Below are positions 34,501 through 45,692 of a stretch of 64,000 nucleotides of DNA, piece after piece. The position numbers were made by a program, and so were the translations under genes. Source of the stretch: Castanea sativa (Eukaryota; Streptophyta; Magnoliopsida; Fagales; Fagaceae); assembly GCF_040712315.1 (NCBI RefSeq), contig NC_134013.1, forward strand, positions 39,558,501 to 39,622,500, read 5' to 3'. The notes under the pieces are model-generated. The model was not told the origin of the DNA and made no database searches. It saw only the letters and a list, made by a program, of their open reading frames with translations. Position 1 is the first letter of the stretch, and the number at the start of each line of letters is the position of its first letter.

Positions 34501-36392
34501 TGTAGACACTCAATTTCGCACCCATGATTTAATTAAGGAGAATGACTTCAATGATCATTCATGTACCCCAAAAATCATCATTGCATTACATGTATCAATT
34601 TGTTCTTGCGTTACATACATCAATTTGTTCTTGCATTACATGCATCAATTTATTTATTGCATATCACAAAAATGATTTTGAGATTCTAGCGGTCGCAATG
34701 GTGTGTCCGGTTTTTAAATCGAACCATCGGATCGAAAGATATCTCATGATCAAATTTGCACGGTCAATATGCATTGTGTCTAGGAAGAGTCGACCACGCA
34801 CAATTAATTTAAATTAATTCTGATTGGTTAAAAAATTAATATTAATTAAATAATGCTGTGATTGCTTGATAATTAGTGTCTAAAATAGGATTGCATGCAT
34901 AGGAATAAAAGGGATGATCAGATAACAATAAAATTGTAGATAATCTGAACTTTATCAAGATTTATTTTAGGGATTTATCTACAAGATAATTGTTTCCAAA
35001 AAGTCTGAATTATCCAGAAAAGAGATTAAAAAAAATCATAGATTAAGAATGAAAACACGTTTAGGTACAAGGACCGGATCAAAAAACCCTAGAAAGAGAG
35101 TCCAAAACACACCCGAACACGAAAGTGGGTTCGGCGTCCGAAAGCACCATTTGGCACTTTTGGAGTGCTGAATGACACTTTAAAAGTGCCGAATTGGTTC
35201 CTTTTGGGCTTTGGCCCAACGTCCTTCGGGTGACGATAAGACACATCCTTTTTTATCATTGATCTTTTCGTAAAAGGATGAGTCCCGATTCGCGCTCTAC
35301 ACATCAGAGCTATTTTCTAGAGTCTTCTAGATCTCATAATTCAGAACACTTTTTTTTTGTGCTCTGAGAGGCATACGTTTTTTGACTCTCCAAATGCTTA
35401 TATTTGCTGATCCTCTCTGATATTTGCTACCAAAATTAGGGTTTTTAGATTTCAAAGATAATTGAATAAATTTCTTTGAACCCTAAAACATCATTTCAAG
35501 AACAAGAAGTGCTCCATGCAAGAGGTTGTTTTCAATCACCATTTCGTTTTCTTTATGTTTTTCTCTTTTATGATGATACATGTTTTTCTTTGTCTATAAC
35601 ATGAATTGTTAATCATTTTTTTTTAAAGCATGATCTTGATTTTTTTTTTTAATATAATTGTTGTGATCTCTTTCTTAATTTCAGTAATCTGCATATAACT
35701 AATTCATTTTCTTAAAATAAAAACGAATCAGCATCTTTCTTAGATGTAGATCTGAATTTTTCTTAATATAAAACGGATTTGCATCTTTCTTAGATGTAGA
35801 TCTGAATTTTTCTTTAAATAAAACAAATATGCATCTTTCTTAGATGTAGATCTTAATTTTTTTCTCAGTCAAAAAAGGATTTGCATCTTTACTAGATGTG
35901 GATCTGAATTTTTTTCTTTAATATATGCAGATTTTGAAACAAAGAAAAGATTATGCATGATTGTAGTCACGGTTATTTGTTTTATTTAGTTCATGTAGCA
36001 TAAATTTATCTTATGAATGAAATTCTCTTCAAAAAAATCTTTTCCATATTTTTGAACCTATAGAAACAAATTTGATTTTTTTTTTTTATCAAAAGCTATT
36101 TTTTTAATCATCACAAAACAGATTTGATCTTTTACGAAGTTAAAACCATGTTTTTTTTATTCTCATAAACAGATCTGATTTTTCTAAACTAAAAGCCAAT
36201 TTTTTTTTACACAAAAATAGATCTGAGTTTTTTAAAACAAATAAGAGGATTCATTCATAAATAAATTTGTGTGATTTAGTTTTGTTCATATATACAACAT
36301 GTTATTCATAGCATGCATAAATGGTATATTGGTCACAAGAGTCTAAAAGACCAGACTCTGTCTAGGCGGAATGGGTATCTAACACTCTCACA
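34501..36392 (+). mobile_element. Solo LTR copy 2, TSD AATAC, nested in LTR copy 1
   Basis: AATAC flanks it exactly (34496-34500 and 36393-36397). It begins TGTAGACACTCAATTTCGC and ends CTCTCACA. Compared with copy 3 it has lost several hundred bases just before the end, jumping from TCTAACAC to TCTCACA. It carries its own hairpin-repeat tract at about 35700-35920 with a different stem sequence. The TATA motif of its relatives is not preserved. Confidence 0.88.
35700..35920. repeat. Hairpin-unit array of LTR copy 2
   Basis: Four units of about 60 bp with arms around TTTCTT: GATTTGCATCTTTCTTAGAT followed by GTAGATCTGAATTTTT. Same position in the LTR as the arrays of copies 1 and 3. Confidence 0.75.
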
Positions 36393-37407
36393 AATACAAA
36401 ACTGATATGTATTTTCATTAAATACATATCTGATTTTTTTAAAGAAAATTTTCTTTGTCACAAAACAGTAGATTCTGAAATTTAAAAGAAGAAGTTAAAA
36501 GTTGAGATGACTTTTGATTGATGCATGTAATATAAATTTATCTCATGAGTGTAGTTCCTCTTCTAAAAGAAAGTCTTTTTCTTATTTTGTTCATAAAAAA
36601 TAGATCTGATTTTTTTTTTCTCTACAAATCTAGATGTTCTTATTCACAAAATAGATCTGATTTTTCTTAATAAAAAATCATCAGTAGACACTTGATTTTG
36701 CACCCATGATTTAACCAAGGAATATGACTAGAATGACCATTCATGTACCCAGAATTCATGATTGCATTACATGCATTATTTTGTTCATTGCATATCACAA
36801 AAATGATCTTGAGATTCTAATGTTTGCGGAGGTATGACTGGTTTCCAAATCAGGTCGTTGGATCCAAAGATATCGCATGATCAAGTTTGCACGGTCAGCA
36901 TGCATTGTGTTTAGGTAAAATCAATCACACATGATTAATTTAAATTAATTCTGATTGGTTAGATAATTAAAATTAATTAGATAATTTTGTGATTGGTTAT
37001 TAGTTAGTGTCAAGAATAGGCTTGCTTGCACGGGAATAAAGGGGATAATTGGATAACAATGAAATTGTGGATAATCCAGACTTTTTGGAGCATTTTCCTG
37101 CAAGATAATTGTTGCTAAAAAGACCTAAATTATCCAGAAAGGAGTTTAAATTTTAGAATATGGAATGAAAATGCATCTAAGTACAAGTATCGGCTAAAAA
37201 AACCTCAAAAAAGGAGTCCAAAACGGACCAAAACTCAAAAGTGGGCTTGGCACCCAAAAGTGCCATTCAGCACTTTTCAAGTGCCGATTGGCACAATCTT
37301 GGGTTCTGGCCTATGGGCATTTGGATTAGGTTAAAACAAATCCTTTTCGATTTTTTAGAGATAAGGACGCGTCTCTGTTCGTATTTTGATCATCTAGCTA
37401 AATTTTT

Positions 37408-39132
37408 TGAAAGCTCGGATTTGTGTGAAAGCACAAGAGCTTGTTTAGACCCCCAAATAAAAGATTACGGCTAGATTGCTTTTACTCTAACTTACCTAAG
37501 TGCGGAACAAGAGTAAATGTGGCGCAATAAACTGATAACTACTCTAGTGCATAAACATGAACAACAAACAATAAAAGTAAAGTACAAGAGTAAGGGAAGA
37601 AAGATGCAAACACAAGATAACATGCGATGTGTTATTGAAGAGGAAACCGAAAACTCAGCGAAAAACCTCTCCACCGCCTTCCAAGAGGTAAATTGAACCA
37701 CTAGACAATAAGTTGGGATACACAAATAGCAAGAAACCCTTCAAGCCTAATCTACCCAATGCACCTAAGGCTTCCAAGCTCCTACTCCAACAAGGCTTCT
37801 CGAAACCATGTCTTGTATAACTTTCCGGATCCCGCAAACACGATGCAATGAGAGCAAGAAAGTATAGATACTAAACATAACTCAAAGAACCATAAAACAA
37901 CGAGAAAACAAGAAAAAGGTAAAACAAAACAAAATAAGGTTTTCTCATAAAAAATGTCTTCTCCCCCTTGGTATATGCATCTCTCCTATGACTTTCTCCC
38001 CTTATGAATGTGCACGAGGTAGAATTTCTCCCCCTAAGAATGTGCACACAAGTCATATAGAAATGACGATACATACCAGTAAACTCTCCAGTATACTAAT
38101 TGAAAGCTTGGATTTGTGTTAAAAACACAAGAGCTATTCAAACCTCAATTTAAAAAAATTACAGCTAGATTGCTTTTACTCTTACTTAATTAAAGTGCGG
38201 AACAAGAGTAAATGTGCCCAATGAACTGATACTACTCTAGTGCATAAACATGAATAACAAACAATAAAAGTAAAGCACAAGGGTAAGGGAAGAAAGATGA
38301 AAAACCTCTCTGCCGCCCTCCAAGCGGTAAATTAATCCACTAGACAATAAGTTGGGATACACAAATAGCAAGAGACCCTCCAAGCCTAATCTACCCAATA
38401 CACCTAAGCCCTCTAAGCTCCTACACCAACAAGGCTTCTTGGAACCGTGTCTTGTCTAGCTTTCCAGATCCCGCAATACGTCCGATTGTATCCGCCAAGC
38501 CTTACCAGCTTCTTTTGGCAAATCCCCAAAACTTCCCAAGCTCCAAAACACTCTCTACACTCTCAAAATGTGTGGGTTGTGTTTGGGTAAAAATCTCCTC
38601 TCAAGGTATGACAATGGGAGAGGGAAGGAGAAGAGACTACAATGATTTCTCATTAAAGATGAGTAGCTCTCTCTTTAAAAGATGGGTGTGTGTGTTGTTG
38701 AAAACCTATCTTGAGTTTTTCTCTCTGAATGACCTTCTTGCAATTTCTGTGAGTAATGAGAGTATATATAGTATGGGTGAAAGGTAAGAAAGTCACACTT
38801 AAAAATCCTCTAAGCAAAAAGTTTTGCAAGTATCTCACGAGAAGGCCTTACCCATGAGACACTCGCCAAATCCTCCAGGCTGGCATGACTCTTCAGCTTC
38901 CAACATGTGCTTTTTACGTGCCCTTTTCATGGGAACCCTTCTCGTGAGCTACTCGCGAGCCAATCATGAAACTGCACTAATTCTTCATTTCATGCTCGAT
39001 TCTTCACCAACTTTATGCTAAACCCAATGCAATAAAATCTCACAAAATACAAGGAACAAATTAAAGCAAATACAACACTTTTTGTCATGGAATAAAGCCA
39101 ACAAAAACATAGTTCTAAATCACAACTTTACA
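37408..39132. mobile_element. LTR-type insertion with a duplicated TGAAAGC block
   Basis: Starts TGAAAGCTCGGATTTGTG and ends CACAACTTTACA, flanked by TTTTT and TTTTC. A second copy of its first 440 bp begins at 38101 (TGAAAGCTTGGATTTG). The shared stretch covers GATTGCTTTTACTCT, GTGCATAAACATGAA and AAGTTGGGATACACAAATAG. It may be two LTRs of a collapsed or partial element. No protein can be recognised. Confidence 0.55.
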
Positions 39133-39589
39133 TTTTCGAACACCCCAATCTCTATAAATAGAGGCTGGATCTCAGAATTCAACACACTTTTTCACGCTTT
39201 CTAATTTCCCCTCTTTCTGACTCTTCTTTCTATTATTCTCTTCCTTACATTAAAGTCGTTCTAGAGGCTTTAGCCATAAGAATTTCTTTTTTGTAAGTAA
39301 GGTATTTTAGGTTTTACAAATAATTGAACAAATTTCTTTGAACCCTAAAATATTCCCTCAAGAAGAAGAGTACACCCATGCAAGAGGTGGTTTTTCTTTA
39401 CCCTTTTTCTTTAGTTTTCTTTTTACTTTGATGATGCATGATGTAGATGTTCTTTTAGTTTTAATTTCTAATACTTGTAACATGTGTTGTCAATATTAGT
39501 TTTGTTGAAATATGTTCTTGATGTTATTGTTATCATGATCTATCTTTTTGAGTTTCAAAAGTCTGCTTATTATCACATCTTTTATTCAA

Positions 39590-40030
39590 AACCAAAAACG
39601 AATTTGCATCTTCCTTAGATGCAAATCTAAATTTTTGTAAAAAATGGATTTGGATCTTCCTTAGATGCAAATCTGAAATTTTTATCAAACAAAAAAAATT
39701 TGTATCTTCCTTAGATGCAAATCTGAAATTTTACAAAAAACTTATTTGTATCTTCCTTGGATGTAAATCTGAAATTTTTATCAAAAAGCAGATCTGTATC
39801 TTCCTTAGGTGCAAATCTGAATTTTTTCAAAACTAAAAACTGATTTGCATCTTCCTTTGATGCAAATCTGAATTTTTTTTCAAAACAAAAACTGATTTAC
39901 ATCTTCCTTAGATGTAGATTTGAATTTTTACATAAAAATTGATTTGTATTCTCCTTAGATACAAATCTGAATTTTTTTAAACAAAAAGAGATTTATATCT
40001 TCCTTAGAGATAGATCTAATTTTTATTTTA
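39590..40030. repeat. Hairpin-unit array of LTR copy 3
   Basis: About nine units of 45-60 bp, each with inverted arms such as GATTTGCATC and GATGCAAATC around a CTTCCTTA loop, spaced by T-rich runs. Confidence 0.82.
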
Positions 40031-40877
40031 TTTAATACAATAGATTTTGAAATTAAAAAGAAGGCCATGAATACTTTTGTTTTGTTTGTCTTGTTTGATG
40101 CAAGTAGCGTAGGTTTATTATATGAGTGTGGTTCTCTTCGAAAAAAGAAATCTTCTTTTATTTTATTTCACACAAAAAAACAGATCTGATTTTTTTTTTA
40201 CATACAAATCAAAAACCTTTTTCTTTTTTTTTTTTTACTTTACTTCAAAACAGATCTGACATTTTTTATCAATCATTTTTTTTTATCTACACAAACAATT
40301 TTTTTTTTTTTTTTTTATAAATCAAATCAAATTTTTATTTACCAAAAACATATCTGAATTTTTTTTCTAAAAAAGAGGATACATTCATAAGATATATTTA
40401 TGTGAGTTAGTTTTGGTTAAGTGTATCATGTATATGTAACATATCATTCACATCATGCAAAGAAGGGTATATTGGTCATTAGAGTCTAGAAGATTACACT
40501 CCGTCTAGGCAAAATGGATGTCTAACACCTTATTCCATAACCTAGCCTCCGAATTTAGTTCTTTTAGATAGGTAGACCTGTTCTTTGTCTTCCCTTTTGT
40601 TTGTTTGTTTATTTATTTATTTTTTTTTTAATCTTTTTGTAGATTGTAACTAGGACTCAAAGCCTTGTAAGATTCAATTTACCAAGATTGTATTTATTTC
40701 TATTCAATCAATGATAATGAAACATTTTGGTCACGTAATTTTGTTTTTCTTTTTTCTTTTTCTTTTTTTGTATAAAAAAAAGTGGTGACTCCACACCATT
40801 TACCCAAAAAGAGAGGTACCTTTGAAAAGCACCCGAATCTCTTTTTTGAGAGCACCCAAGTTTTGCGGTCTCTCACA

Positions 40878-41262
40878 ACAACAAGTCATCGTTGAATTTG
40901 ATGCCCTATATGAAAGTGGTTGTTGTAGTCCCTTTTTAGAGGCATCTCAATTGTTAATAATGTAAATGCTAGTGATGAAAGTGGCTGCAATGGACACCTG
41001 CTCCAAGGTATTAGGCATATTCTTAACTCCTTTAATTCCTGGTAGATCAAGCATCTAAAGAGGGACTACAACAAGACTGCCCATGAGTTAGCTCAGCACG
41101 ATAAATGTTATGGCACCAATCAAGTCTGGAAAGGAGTATCACCACCTATGGTGCAACACTTAGTCCAATCTAATTGTAGATAGCTTGATATCATCTATAC
41201 TCATGACCTTGTTGTATGCCAATTTCAGTTGAATGAAATCTGTTTTCTCATAAAAAAAAATA
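40878..41262 (+). pseudogene. LINE RNase H end and 3' tail
   Basis: Resumes after the LTR block with VIVEFDALYESGC, then, across frameshifts, LNSFNSWWIKHLKRDYNKT and AHELAQHDKCYGTNQVWKG. This is the usual RNase H C-terminus (the -N-AH-LA- motif). It ends in an A-rich tail before a (TA)n run. Confidence 0.82.
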
Positions 41263-41393
41263 TATATATATATATTATAATTATAATAACAATTGTTGGG
41301 CTGCTGCTAATATTTGGGATGAAGATTTACATATTAACTTAAATATGGGTCCACAATTTTAAGCTCTTCTTTAAGCCAATAAAAATAAAAAGA

Positions 41394-41449
<56 letters not shown>

Positions 41450-42399
41450 TATAAAAATAGTGATAATCCTGAAACGGTACACTAGTTTTGACTAGGACCA
41501 AAATATATAATTTCATTGATCAAACTAAAACGATCTTTGGCATGAAATTGACTCTCTTACTTTTAAATCTTGTTTTCTATAATTTTAAAGGCAATTAACT
41601 TAATATCCTAGTGAAAATCGAGTAATTATACAATACTCCTGGAGTACCATAAATGTTTACTCCCCCCCCCCTCTCAAATAATTGTGAGTCCCACTAATTT
41701 ATATGAGAGGACCCATAATTCATGTGAGAAAGAGGAGTATGCATTTGTTGTATTCCTGGAATATACAACAATTTTTCGTGAAAATCACCAAAGAACCAAG
41801 TTTAAAGGCCTATTTTGGCCAAAATTGATGTTTTCTTTATTTCTAGCCGTTTCCATCACCCTCTTTCTATTTTATAATTTTCCTTGGCATAAACTTTAAT
41901 AAGAAACTTTAGAGGTTTATAATTTATGTAGTTGACCAAGATTTTATAAATTTTTTATTGATCCTAATTCAAGGTTTAATAAACTATAAACTTTATTTTG
42001 GTAAACAAGGGCTTCAAACTTTATCTTTATTTTCTTAAATCTTAATCATCGTAAATTTCATTCACTTATCCATTTTCTTAGTTTTTCAATTAAAACAACA
42101 CATAAGTATTACTTAAACTACACAATTCTTATGTTCCGTTTGAATTAGTGGGGATGGAGGGGAAGTAAAGTAATTTTTGGTTGGCAGAGTCACGTTGGGG
42201 CCAAGAGGGGCATAACCCCCCCCCCCCCTAATTTTTTGAAAATAATAATAATAATAATAGAGGTATTCTTCCAAGGGTGATCCGAAGAACATACATGCTT
42301 TTGGCCCCCTCAAGCTCCACAGACCAACATCTAGGAAGAGACGCCAGAGAGGCAACACAGACCATACATGCTTTTGGCACCCTCATGTCCTAACTCTTT

Positions 42400-42439
<40 letters not shown>

Positions 42440-42458
42440 CTTAATCTAGCACTTTTGG
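41263..42458. other. Intergenic, no gene seen
   Basis: Contains a (CA)n/(TA)n microsatellite, a C-run near 42220, a short AAT repeat and a (CT)n run at 42403-42435. The sequence near 42150-42230 looks like filler between elements. Confidence 0.5.
41398..41449. repeat. (CA)n followed by (TA)n microsatellite
   Basis: About 18 CA units running into about 8 TA units. Confidence 0.92.
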
Positions 42459-42952
42459 TATAACGACCCCGTCCTAATTGTGTAGATATTGTCCGCTTTG
42501 GGACCTATATTCCTCATGGTTTTGTTCTCCCCCAAAGCACACAGCAATGGAGAAAAGACTTCTACGCATTTAAGGGAAGTCATTCCTTATAAGGACAGCC
42601 CCATGTGCTTCCCTAGGTGATGTGAGATTCCATGGGTTGCAAGACCACCCTTTTGGGTCACTACAATCTACCCCCCTTATGTGCACACGCATCCTTGCAT
42701 ATGGGGCCCATACTTTCGGCTAGTGCTTGGCTCTAATACCATCTATAACGACCCCGTCCCAACTGTGTAGATATTGTCCACTTTAGGGCCAATATCCCTC
42801 ACGGTTTTGCTCTCCCCCCCAAAGCACACAACAGTGAGGAAAATGCCTCTACACATTTAAGGGAAGACATTCCTTATAAGGACTTCCCCATGTGCTTCCC
42901 TAGGTGATGTGGTATTTCATGGGTTGTAAAACCCCCTTTTTGGGTCACTACA
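42459..42952 (-). mobile_element. TRIM (terminal-repeat retrotransposon in miniature)
   Basis: Two LTRs of 207 and 209 bp (42459-42665 and 42744-42952) read TGTAGTGACC...GGTCGTTATA on the minus strand. They are separated by only 78 bp. A tRNA-Met-type primer site (minus TGGTATTAGAGCCAAGC, 42725-42741) adjoins the right LTR, so the element points left. TTTGG flanks both sides (42454-42458 and 42953-42957). There is no coding capacity. No 5S-derived sequence was recognised, so I do not call it Cassandra. Confidence 0.9.
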
Positions 42953-43050
42953 TTTGGCCTCACTAGTCTAGTTGTTTTGCTCTTTCATTTTTTCTTCTTC
43001 TTTTTTAGACCACCAATTCTTCATGATGTTTCATTGTCCAAGAGATTTTA

Positions 43051-43562
43051 GGCTTGTTTAATAGGAGTGTTCAAACAACAGTTTTCAGTGTTTATGCATT
43101 AAAAATTGTGGGCCAAAAATATAATGTGTGTTTAGTAGTAAAGTTTAGTTAAGAGCATTTGGATCACAATTTTCAATTTATGGTGTTTAAACACTATATT
43201 TTGAGAACAAATCCGGACCAGTTTTCAACTTTTGAGTAACAATGCTAAGTGGCATTATTGTAAATATCTAGAAAACTGTGAGATCCACTAAAGTGACAAG
43301 TGACAACTCTATTTTCTTTCTCTCTCAAATTAAAAACACTGTTTTTGTCAAAAAAAAAGTTACCAATTTTTTCTAAAAACACATATTAATACTAAACACA
43401 CAATTATGTTTTTTCATAATTTTAAAATATGTTGTTTGAAACACGGTACCAAACATATTTTTTGCATTATGAGTACTTTAAACACGTGTTTTCATGACAC
43501 TTTTTAAATCACAGTTTTCACATCATTTTGAACAATACTTGAAAACCGCTACCAAACAGGCC
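43051..43562. mobile_element. MITE, GGCCTGTTTGG-ended
   Basis: The left end GGCTTGTTTAATAGGAG and right end, in reverse complement, GGCCTGTTTGGTAGCGG continue as inverted AACAACAGTTTTCAGTG-like arms. The target duplication is unclear. The ends resemble those of the Pack-type element at 24701-26070. Confidence 0.6.
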
Positions 43563-43608
43563 AACTTTACAGATTTGAGATTATAGTGTGCTCCAAGTCC
43601 TACACGTG

Positions 43609-44425
43609 TAAGGGTCATCAAATAGCCCACAGCCCATAACCCGACTTAGAAACCCGACGGCCCACTGGGCTAATGGGCGGCCTGGCCCATTGTTATTGAG
43701 GCTCATGGGTAGCCCACTAGCCCAGTGGGTTAGGCCATGGGCTAGTTTTTATGCTCATGGGTACCCGGTGGGCTAGCCCACTAGCCCACTAGCCCAACCC
43801 GTTGCCCAGCCCAATAACTCATAATTCATAACAAAAATATATAGGAAGTGCATGAAGGATTGATCATGAGATATTATAGAGGAATTTCTTAAGAAATCTC
43901 CCTTAACCACTAAGATACTCAAAGTAATTGTGCTAAACTTAGCTTATTAAATATATATTTTTTTAGTAGTCTAGCAAATTTAAATTAACCATTTGACAAT
44001 TTTTTTTATTAAAGATAAAATAAAAACTATTTAAAGCCTTAATAAAAAAAATTAAATAGGTTTCCATCAACAAAACAAAAAATTAAATAGATTTGAATGT
44101 GAAAAAAACTGTAATTAAGTATTAAATTCTTTATTTCTTTCCTTTAAAAAAATAGATTGATTATTCCCTTATAAAAAATTGATTCTTTCCTTATAAAAAT
44201 AATAAAATAATATGCTAACACAAGCCTATGGGTAACCCATTAGGCCCAACCTAATAACCCAACTCGCTAAAGACAAAGGCAGGGCTATGAGCTAAAGTTT
44301 TCTTTTTCGGCCCAGCCCGACCCTGCCCGTTAACTAGTTAATAGCCCATTATGCCTAGCCCATCGTGCCCCTAGGCCAGTAAAAATGGGTCGGGCCGGCC
44401 CGACCCGGCCCATTGACGACCCTTA
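43609..44425. mobile_element. hAT-type non-autonomous element, TSD TACACGTG
   Basis: The 8-bp TACACGTG lies at 43601-43608 and 44426-44433. Ends are TAAGGGTCATCAA and TTGACGACCCTTA. Both subterminal parts are packed with GGGCCGGCCCG and TAGCCCACTAGCCCA words, while the centre is AT-rich. 817 bp, no transposase. Confidence 0.9.
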
Positions 44426-44433
44426 TACACGTG

Positions 44434-44892
44434 GTAGGTTAGATTTTTTTTTTTTGGATAGGTGGTAGGTTAGATTTCAAGTTGTCTTTAAAAGCAAAAA
44501 CAAGAGTAAAGCTACTTTGGCCTATAGTTTGCTTCAAGTCATATTCGAGCCATTAAGTGGAACCCTGTTTGACTTTTTTTTTTTGTTATTGTCATTAAAT
44601 AATTTAAATTAAAAAATATATTTTTACAACAATCTTCCATCACATTTTAAACGGGTGTTTACTAGTAATAATCTAAGCACACAATTAACATTACTTTTTG
44701 CCACAATTAATAACTTGTTACCAAATGTTTTTTGAAAAAATACTATGGACGTAGAATTACTTATCATTAAATTGATAAATATCTTATATAGCATATTAAT
44801 ATAATAAAATATTATTAAAACTAATACAAATATATAATATGTCACATAAATAACAAAATATAAGGTATAATTGGTCATTTGATTATTACTTT
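44434..44892. other. Flank of the Gypsy insertion, no gene seen
   Basis: AT-rich sequence without coding resemblance. Its last five bases ACTTT are the left target duplication. Confidence 0.5.
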
Positions 44893-45646
44893 TGTGGGGA
44901 GTAAAAAGATCTTGATAGGAATATGGGCCGTTGGGTCTTGCTAAGGAAGGCCGACCTGCTCTTGAGTTTAGGGCTTGTTAGTACTTTAGGTCGGCCCATA
45001 CGCCGATGATCCGAGGATCCAGCCGAGGATGTTTTTCCCCTCGGACTGACACCAGAGAACCCGGGACTTCATGGTAAAGGTTAGGGAATGACACGGTCAA
45101 GACCAATGGTTAAAGGGGGTGAACCCCTGAATGTCCTAGAAGCACCGATGTTGGAAGAATATCAAAGGTAAAGGCTGCTACCTCCACATTAAAGACCCTG
45201 CACCTACCATCCTGGCCGCATTAATGGGGAAGTGACACTTGAACAGTGGAAGGGAAACTTCTAGTTACTGTTCAAAGGCACTAAGAAAAGAAATATCTAG
45301 GCTAAGGGAGGAATTGGGGCAACACGTGTATAAAGTATTAAAAAGAGGAGTATTTAAGGAGGGACCTAGAACAGAAACGAGGAGAGAGAGACTTTGGGTA
45401 ACCTAAAAAGAAAAAAGACAAAGAGAGAGATATAATATAAGAACAGCTCTCGGCTTACGTCCGAGGAGGCCTATTTGCATTACTCCTTGTTGTTTCCGGG
45501 TACTGGTAATCTTTAGTTTGTCATTTAATCCCCATACACTTCTAACCTAGGTTTAAAGCCCACACTCTACAAATTCATATTGTTTAAGGCTCATTGGGCC
45601 TGAGCCCATAACTGTTCTTGGGTCCAGGTGCAATTGTGCACTTACA
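44893..45646 (+). repeat. Gypsy 5' LTR
   Basis: 754 bp, TGTGGGGAG to GCACTTACA. TATAAAGTATTAAAAA at 45329 is a candidate promoter element, and the CT/GA-rich part after 45380 would lie near the transcription start. Confidence 0.93.
45329..45335 (+). promoter_or_regulatory. Candidate TATA box of the Gypsy LTR
   Basis: TATAAAG inside the 5' LTR, conserved in the 3' LTR. Confidence 0.5.
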
Positions 45647-45647
45647 A

Positions 45648-45666
45648 TTGGCGCCGTCTGTGGGAA
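45648..45666 (+). other. Primer binding site, TGGCGCC type
   Basis: TTGGCGCCGTCTGTGGGAA begins one base after the 5' LTR. The priming tRNA is not assigned. Confidence 0.82.
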
Positions 45667-45692
45667 TCTAGTCTAGGAGGGGTAGGGATATT

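Larger units (their letters stand above)
33012..36682 (+). repeat. LTR copy 1 (outer), interrupted and lacking its own 3' end
   Basis: Begins TGTAGACACTTGATTTTGC inside the LINE RNase H domain. The body is 33012-34500 plus 36393-36682, with LTR copy 2 inserted between. A TATA box lies at 33746-33753. A tract of hairpin-like TGTATTTTCATTAAATACA units spans about 34190-34490 and resumes at 36400. At 36683 another LTR of the same family begins, so copy 1's terminus is either gone or represented by the shared end at 40877. Confidence 0.75.
36683..40877 (+). repeat. LTR copy 3, interrupted
   Basis: Begins AGTAGACACTTGATTTTGC (first base altered from TG) and ends GCGGTCTCTCACA next to LINE sequence. 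Without the insertion at 37408-39132 it is about 2.5 kb. It contains a TATA box at 39153-39160, the best hairpin-unit array (about 39590-40030), and GGTGACTCCACACC near the end, a word common at the ends of large plant Gypsy LTRs. No internal coding region is present. Confidence 0.75.
31410..41262 (+). mobile_element. LINE 3' portion, plus strand, interrupted twice
   Basis: LINE sequence occupies 31410-31905, 32498-33011 and 40878-41262. It covers the zinc region after RT, the RNase H domain, a short 3' end and a terminal A-rich run near 41247. The gaps are filled by a hAT element and a block of LTRs. RT itself is missing, so the copy is 5'-truncated. Confidence 0.85.

Noticed and set aside
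39590..40030. Regular short repeats resembling a CRISPR array
   Set aside because: The units are degenerate hairpins inside an LTR of a eukaryotic genome, without unique spacers or cas genes.
42459..42952. Possible Cassandra element with 5S rRNA sequence
   Set aside because: The LTRs contain no recognisable 5S internal promoter boxes; it is kept as a generic TRIM.
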